Shown here: positions 5,036-9,181 of the stretch, piece by piece
Position numbering within the stretch: the first letter of the stretch is position 1
Layout of the letters: every line of letters starts with the position of its first letter
Source of the DNA: AG41 sp965653495
Lineage (GTDB): Bacteria > Gemmatimonadota > Gemmatimonadetes > Gemmatimonadales > GWC2-71-9
NCBI GenBank assembly: GCA_965653495.1
Contig: CBFHAJ010000147.1
Coordinates: 1-9,181 of the forward strand
Reading direction: 5' to 3'
DNA: 9,181 nt
Position numbers and translations under genes: made by a program
The notes under the pieces: model-generated
Seen by the model: only the letters and a program-made list of their open reading frames with translations
Database searches by the model: none
Told to the model about the DNA's origin: nothing

Positions 5036-5560
5036 ATGACCTCCCTACTGCTCTCGGTCTTGACGCTCACCCAAGCGCCCAGCCAATGGGTGCTCGACTC
5101 ATCCACGCTCAGGTATCACGTGTCTCATCCGCTGCATCAGGTAGACGGTGTGAGCCACGCGGCGCGAGGAAAAGGGGTGTGTCAAGCCCGACGCTGTGAG
5201 TTTCTGATCGCCGTGCCAATCAAGTCCTTCGATTCCGGGGACAGCAATCGCGACCTGCACATGCTGCAGACCACGCGCGGCGGGCAGTTTCCGATGGTCA
5301 CGGTGCGGACGGAATTGCCGGAAGGAGCCGAGCGCTCAGACACGGTCTACGCGGATCTGGAGATCGAATTTGCCGGTCAGACCGCGCATTACGCGCGGGT
5401 GCCATTGCACGTGGTAATGAACGGAGACGAAGCACGGGTATCGGGAACGATTCCGGCGACGATCTCCGACTTCAAGATCGATCCGCCGACGCTGCTCACT
5501 ATTCCCATCAAGAATGAAATCCCGGTCTACATGGAGTCTACCTGGCAACGGGAGAAGTGA
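5036..5560 (+). CDS. YceI-family periplasmic protein
   Basis: 174 aa. A short hydrophobic N-terminus (TSLLLSVLTLT) acts as a signal peptide. The core shows the YceI pattern: start QWVLDSSTLRYHVSHPLHQV, then SFDSGDSNRDLHMLQT (64-79) followed by FPMVTVRTEL, and a late VPLHVVMN / GTIPATISDFKI segment. YceI proteins are lipocalin-like barrels that bind isoprenoid lipids or quinone-like molecules in the periplasm. A Cys pair (C49, C54) could form a disulfide. It begins 7 nt after the stop of the preceding membrane gene with no good ribosome site, so translation is probably coupled. The exact ligand cannot be read from sequence. Confidence 0.85.
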   Translation: MTSLLLSVLTLTQAPSQWVLDSSTLRYHVSHPLHQVDGVSHAARGKGVCQARRCEFLIAVPIKSFDSGDSNRDLHMLQTTRGGQFPMVTVRTELPEGAERSDTVYADLEIEFAGQTAHYARVPLHVVMNGDEARVSGTIPATISDFKIDPPTLLTIPIKNEIPVYMESTWQREK

Positions 5561-5573
5561 CGGAACCCGTCAC
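5557..5573. terminator. Convergent-gene hairpin containing both stop codons
   Basis: GTGACGG (5557-5563), loop AAC, CCGTCAC (5567-5573): a perfect 7-bp palindrome. It contains the TGA of the YceI gene on the plus strand (5558-5560) and the TGA of the 16-heme cytochrome on the minus strand (5570-5572). No T-run on either side, so terminator strength is uncertain. Confidence 0.4.
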
Positions 5574-6970
5574 TGCGTGGGAATAGCCGTCCCGTGGCAC
5601 GCGGTGCACATCTGGGGGTTCTTTTTGATCTCCCGAGCTGCATCGAAACCGGGTCCGTGCGGGTTGATGTGCCGGCCGCCCAACGCCGAATGACAGGTGA
5701 GGCAGTCCTTCTCCACGTGACACCCGACGCAGGTCTCGAGGCTCTGGCGAGCGGCTTGGCCGTGCCCGGCGCTGAAGAAAATGTTGAAGTCGTGGTAGCC
5801 GGCCCGCAGTTGCCCGCCCTTGCTGACGAGCCCCGCCGATGCATGACACGTGGTGCAGAAGCCGGCGATATTGTGGCAATTACTGCAATCGGTTTGTCGG
5901 CTATACGCCGCTGCTGGATGGCGCGCCAGGAACCCGCGGGGATGATAGCCCGCGGCTCGCGCGGCGTCGGGGCGGTGGCACTCGAGGCAGTCCGATCGAG
6001 CGTGACAGCCCGCACACGTGGCCGCCGCGGCGGACGCGGCAGCGGCATGGCGCTCCGCGTAGTGCGTCCCATGGGAGGGCGGCCGGCGGCGTGTCACGAC
6101 CGCTCCGATGCCGCGCCCCGGTCCGGCGGCCGGCAGCCGGGCGGCGACACGGGTCGTGGCCGAATGGCAGGTCAAACAGCTCTCGCGCGTGTGACAGGCG
6201 CTGCACTGCTCCGGCGCCGGCCTGGCGGTCGCGCCGTGGCCCATGAGGAAAGCCGGATCGACATGGCTTGCCGGGGGGCGGAGCGTCGCGTGGATGGCGA
6301 GTGAGCGAGCGTCTGGGACGAGCGCCTGGATCGCCGGCCGCTCCGGGGCATCGACGTGGCACTGCAGGCAGAAATCCCGCGCGTGACACGTGGCGCAATT
6401 CGCTCCCTTGACCTGCGAGGCGCGACCGTGGCCCGGCGCCTCCACGTAATCCGGCTGGTCGTGCGACGGCGGCTTTTGGAACGCGGCCACATCCTTGACG
6501 GTGAGCCGCTCCGCGCGCGCGAGCGGCAGGTGACAGGTCGCGCATGCGGTATCGGGCGCCGCGAGGTGTGCCGTGCGCACGCCGTGGCAGTCGAGACACC
6601 GGGCAGCTTGCGGCGCTTCCGCCGTCATCCACGAAGCTCCCAGCGTCGCGTGACACACGGTGCAGCCGACCGGCTTGTCGCGCACCGCCGTCGAATGCTT
6701 CACATGATCGAACCGCAGGTTGGTGGCCATCGCCTCGCGGGGTGGCTGCCACGTGACGCGCTTCTGAATGGTGCCGTCGTGGCAGGCGGCGCAGGAAATC
6801 GGGTCGGGCCACAGCGCGGCGCCGGACGTCGTGGCCCCGGCGTGACACGCCGTGCAGGTCGCGAACACCTTGCTGTGCTTCTGGTGGTCGAAACCCTGTC
6901 GCTCCTGGCCCGTGAGCCGTGCGGTCGAGAGCGCCAGGCCGAGAACCAGGAGCAGTCCGCTCCGCAACAT
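5570..6970 (-). CDS. 16-heme c-type cytochrome
   Basis: 466 aa. Signal peptide 1-21 (SGLLLVLGLALSTA) without a lipobox Cys, so it is a soluble exported protein. There are 16 CxxCH heme-attachment motifs, starting at residues 39, 60, 103, 125, 143, 192, 201, 256, 265, 319, 328, 362, 372, 414, 423 and 455, plus many extra His residues (FDHQKH, FDHVKH) as likely distal ligands. From residue 192 onward, ten motifs come in five close pairs. Role: electron transfer outside the inner membrane. The ATG shares its A with the TAA stop of the barrel gene (TAATG, 6968-6972), so translation is coupled. As the gene after a porin and another multiheme cytochrome, it is a candidate outer-face or periplasmic wire of a porin-cytochrome conduit. 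No haematopoietic-type enzyme motif (e.g. NrfA CxxCK) is visible. Confidence 0.93.
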   Translation of the reverse strand: MLRSGLLLVLGLALSTARLTGQERQGFDHQKHSKVFATCTACHAGATTSGAALWPDPISCAACHDGTIQKRVTWQPPREAMATNLRFDHVKHSTAVRDKPVGCTVCHATLGASWMTAEAPQAARCLDCHGVRTAHLAAPDTACATCHLPLARAERLTVKDVAAFQKPPSHDQPDYVEAPGHGRASQVKGANCATCHARDFCLQCHVDAPERPAIQALVPDARSLAIHATLRPPASHVDPAFLMGHGATARPAPEQCSACHTRESCLTCHSATTRVAARLPAAGPGRGIGAVVTRRRPPSHGTHYAERHAAAASAAAATCAGCHARSDCLECHRPDAARAAGYHPRGFLARHPAAAYSRQTDCSNCHNIAGFCTTCHASAGLVSKGGQLRAGYHDFNIFFSAGHGQAARQSLETCVGCHVEKDCLTCHSALGGRHINPHGPGFDAAREIKKNPQMCTACHGTAIPTQ

Positions 6971-8478
6971 TACGGCGAGCCTCGTTCTGGCATCGCGCCC
7001 ACTGCGGGAGGAAGTCCGCCACGATCGGCACTCCCACCGCCGAAGAACAAGACGACCCGGCCGCTGACCCGGAGCTGGTCCCAGCTGAACGCTCCGGCAT
7101 CGGGACGCTTGCGATCCTCGGCGTACCGGCTGGCCTCGAGCTGGATCCGCATCCGCGACATGGGGCGGTAGTCGGCCGTGAGCCCGAACAGATCGAGCGA
7201 GGCTTCGTCGAAGCGAAACTCGAGCGGTCGATCGAGGGTGGCGCCATGGGCCGTAATCGACAGCTGGTCCGTAGCCGCGTACGTAATGCCACCCTCGAAA
7301 CCACGTGAGGAGGCCCCCGGACCGAACTCCGCGCGGTACCCACCGTCCACGACCAGCGCCTGCGTGAGCGTGTAGGTCGCGCTCCACGAGAACCTCCAGC
7401 CGGAGCTCTCGACGCTCACGAGCGGCGTGGCGGTTTCGCTGTTCGCGTAGCGGTAATGCCCGCCTTGGGTGCGGACTTGCAGCCGCGCGATCGGCTTGAA
7501 CGTGACCGACCCATCGAACGCAGTGTACGGCACGGGGCTGAACGCGCCCCAGATCGTCCAGAGATCGAAGTGCGGTCGGTAGCGGCGCACACCCGCGCTG
7601 GCGCTTAGCCAACCCGTGGGCACCGAGTACGCCACTTGCGCCTCGGCGTTTCCCCACCAGCCCTGGGCGATGTCGTAATCGGCTCCTCCCGTGAGCGTGA
7701 CGCCCCGATGCGGGCGGACGACCGCGTCTACGCCCGCCCGCTCGGACACGAAGTAGTCCGTGCTCGGGTCCACCTCGCGCTGGTAGATCGCGCGGAGATC
7801 GAAGCGAGACGTGGTCCACGATCCTCCCGCTCCGGCGAGGATCGTGCGCTCGGGTGGCCGGAACTCGTCGAGCGGGTTCAGCTCCGGACTCGTCACCGGC
7901 AGGGTTGAACCCTGCCAGAGCCCCCATCCCGCATAGCCGCTGACTTCGAGGCCCCGGCGCGCGTCGCGGAGCGCGAGGCGGGCGCCGTCGATGCCGGTGA
8001 AGCCGAGTCGGCTCTCTACAGTTTGGCGGCCGAGCTGGGCGGTCCAGCGTTCAGCGGCGTACTGGGCGTAGCCCTCGATGAGCTGCACATGGGACGTCGT
8101 CCCCGCCCAGTTATCGCCGGAGCTCAGATCGCCCACCGCGCGGCCGCTCGCCTTCACCGAGAGCCCAGGCACACCCAGGCCCCACAACGTGAGGTCGGCG
8201 GTCGTCGTCACAGGCGCCGCGTGCACGATCCCGCCCGGCCGGTAGAACGTGCAATAGCCGTTCGGGTTGCACGTCACCGCATAGCCGGCGGGACTCACCA
8301 ACCCACCGTTCGGGCTGTTGACGGTATCTCCCACGGGGATGCTGTCGAACGCCACGCCGCGGTAGGCGACGGCCTGCATCCGCGTGTCCACGCGGAGCCG
8401 ATAGCCTTGGGAGGCGCCCGGCGCTACAGCGGCCGCGACGAGGAGGGCGCAGAGCGGGCCAGGGCGAGGCGCGGTCAC
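6970..8478 (-). CDS. Outer-membrane beta-barrel protein, candidate conduit porin
   Basis: 502 aa. Signal peptide about 1-24 (LCALLVAAAVAPGAS). An N-terminal segment with a short Cys loop (C70-NPNGY-C76) precedes a long series of alternating amphipathic strands with aromatic girdle residues, e.g. TADLTLWGLGV, SHVQLIEGYAQYAA, EVSGYAGWGLW, GRVVLFFGG, which is the pattern of a large barrel, roughly 18-22 strands by eye. The start is GTG 8476-8478, which overlaps the stop of the upstream cytochrome by 4 nt (GTGA); the frame stays open for 37 more codons upstream, but those lie inside that cytochrome gene and give no signal peptide. Flanked on both sides by multiheme cytochromes with overlapping ends, it best fits the porin of a porin-cytochrome complex. 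A substrate porin that happens to be co-transcribed is the alternative. Confidence 0.8.
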   Translation of the reverse strand: MTAPRPGPLCALLVAAAVAPGASQGYRLRVDTRMQAVAYRGVAFDSIPVGDTVNSPNGGLVSPAGYAVTCNPNGYCTFYRPGGIVHAAPVTTTADLTLWGLGVPGLSVKASGRAVGDLSSGDNWAGTTSHVQLIEGYAQYAAERWTAQLGRQTVESRLGFTGIDGARLALRDARRGLEVSGYAGWGLWQGSTLPVTSPELNPLDEFRPPERTILAGAGGSWTTSRFDLRAIYQREVDPSTDYFVSERAGVDAVVRPHRGVTLTGGADYDIAQGWWGNAEAQVAYSVPTGWLSASAGVRRYRPHFDLWTIWGAFSPVPYTAFDGSVTFKPIARLQVRTQGGHYRYANSETATPLVSVESSGWRFSWSATYTLTQALVVDGGYRAEFGPGASSRGFEGGITYAATDQLSITAHGATLDRPLEFRFDEASLDLFGLTADYRPMSRMRIQLEASRYAEDRKRPDAGAFSWDQLRVSGRVVLFFGGGSADRGGLPPAVGAMPERGSP

Positions 8479-9110
8479 GAGCGGGTCCTGGCTTTCATCA
8501 GGAGTGGTCGCAACTGCGCGGGCGTGGCGCCGAAGTGGCAGACGGCGCACTCGCGTGCCGGATAATGGTTGCGCTGCTCGGCGTGACACGTCAGGCAGAG
8601 CATGCGATCAGGCACCAGGTGAGCCACGATCGCCGACGCGTGGCATGCGTCGCAGGCGACGTGGGCTTCGGCAGGAGGCGCATGGGCCACCCGCAATTCC
8701 GGCGTGTCACCGGCGTGGCACGCCGAGCAGCGCCGCGCGGCCGCGTGATGATCGTCGTGACAGGCGGCGCAGCTCAGCGTCTTCGCATCCGGATCGAGGG
8801 ACACCGGGGTCGTGTGACACGTGACGCACGCCAGCGCGCGGTGTGGGACGTGCTCGAACCTGGCTACGTGGGCGCGAGCGGGCGCGCCCGCTACGGTGAC
8901 CGCGGCGGTCACGGACTCCGGCACGGCGAGCTGTGTGGTGGTGTGACATGTGCCGCAGTCGCTCGTCTTGGGCGCCTGGTGATGACAGATCTGGCAGCCA
9001 CGGGGACGCTGGAAGGTGAGTCGGCTGCGTTGACTCTGCGAGGTGTGACACGTGATGCAGGAGAGGGCTATATGTCTCGTGTGCGGAAAAGTGTCTGCGA
9101 CCGCTGGCAA
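8475..9110 (-). CDS. Multiheme c-type cytochrome, at least 9 hemes, 5' end uncertain
   Basis: 211 aa from TTG at 9110. Nine CxxCH motifs start at residues 18, 39, 52, 95, 114, 128, 153, 172 and 188, with typical spacing and additional His (FPHTRH, RFEHVPHR, DDHH). Protein-like sequence of the same frame continues upstream (TGGSPLPPGGELPAVADTF) to an in-frame TGA at 9155-9153. No signal peptide is present after that stop, although heme attachment requires export. The 5' end is therefore either broken, misassembled at the homopolymer runs 9120-9161, or encoded further upstream. The gene overlaps the barrel gene by 4 nt and leads the visible three-gene unit. Likely periplasmic side of the proposed conduit. 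Confidence 0.85.
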   Translation of the reverse strand: MPAVADTFPHTRHIALSCITCHTSQSQRSRLTFQRPRGCQICHHQAPKTSDCGTCHTTTQLAVPESVTAAVTVAGAPARAHVARFEHVPHRALACVTCHTTPVSLDPDAKTLSCAACHDDHHAAARRCSACHAGDTPELRVAHAPPAEAHVACDACHASAIVAHLVPDRMLCLTCHAEQRNHYPARECAVCHFGATPAQLRPLLMKARTRS

Positions 9111-9111
9111 C

Positions 9112-9148
9112 TCGCCGCCGGGGGGGAGGGGGGATCCCCCGGTGGCGG
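9112..9148. other. Strong GC hairpin with homopolymer runs in the 5' part of the cytochrome gene
   Basis: Positions 9112-9124 pair with 9136-9148 (13 bp, with two G-U pairs) around a G-rich loop; an alternative is the perfect 12-bp palindrome GGGGGATCCCCC at 9129-9140. Runs of 7 G, 6 G, 5 C and 7 A occur within 42 nt, a context prone to sequencing or replication slippage. Confidence 0.5.
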
Positions 9149-9181
9149 ATCGTCAAAAAAAGGTCCATGCCTCGTCGGCGG

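Noticed and set aside
6970..7927. Upstream extension of the 16-heme cytochrome frame to give 785 aa
   Set aside because: The extension lies inside the barrel gene in another frame and lacks any domain pattern, while the ATG at 6970 gives a signal peptide and a 1-nt stop/start overlap.
5570..9100. Recurrent GTGACAC / GTGGCA words on the plus strand, suggesting a dispersed repeat
   Set aside because: They are the complement of Cys-His codons (TGY CAC) in the 25 CxxCH heme motifs and arise from protein constraint.

Overview
The window is high-GC bacterial DNA with 10 protein genes (one cut by the left edge, one with an unclear 5' end), five tRNA genes and a set of unusual inter-tRNA hairpins. 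The best-fitting source is an uncultured Gemmatimonadota-type bacterium. The grounds are indirect: GC-rich codon use, tRNAs without encoded CCA, an actinobacteria-unlike mix of outer-membrane barrel, multiheme cytochromes and carboxypeptidase-regulatory-like domains, and general familiarity with such contigs. The assignment is inference, not proof; another GC-rich diderm phylum is possible.

Layout. (1) Positions 1-709, minus: 5' part of a primary-type sigma-70 factor, without region 4. (2) 783-1577, plus: a tRNA array Ala(GGC)-Gly(GCC)-fMet(CAT)-Val(GAC)-Arg(ACG), preceded by a near-consensus sigma-70 promoter. The three long spacers in this array each hold a long imperfect inverted repeat built from 8-nt units. 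(3) 1578-2515: a stand-alone GAF-domain gene in less GC-rich DNA, with a 16-bp palindrome upstream. (4) 2516-4073, minus: an Spy/CpxP-like Met-rich periplasmic protein followed by a DUF4399 protein in one operon, and a small heat-shock protein (Hsp20) upstream of them. (5) 4210-5560, plus: an exported carboxypeptidase-regulatory-like domain fused to a His-bearing four-helix membrane module (cytochrome b561-like), followed 7 nt later by a YceI-family protein. (6) 5570-9110 and beyond, minus: three tightly coupled genes (4-nt and 1-nt overlaps) for a multiheme cytochrome c (9 heme motifs visible), an outer-membrane beta-barrel of 502 aa, and a 16-heme cytochrome c.

How it works together. Region 6 has the gene content and translational coupling expected of a porin-cytochrome conduit, in which hemes on both sides of an outer-membrane barrel carry electrons across it. 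Function here is inferred from composition only. Region 5 may be another small membrane redox unit: E. coli also pairs yceI with a b561 gene. Region 4 looks like envelope and protein-folding stress functions. Regions 1 and 2 are housekeeping information-processing genes, placed head to head around a 145-bp intergenic region.

The two items most worth a second look are the structured inter-tRNA repeats and the predicted electron conduit.
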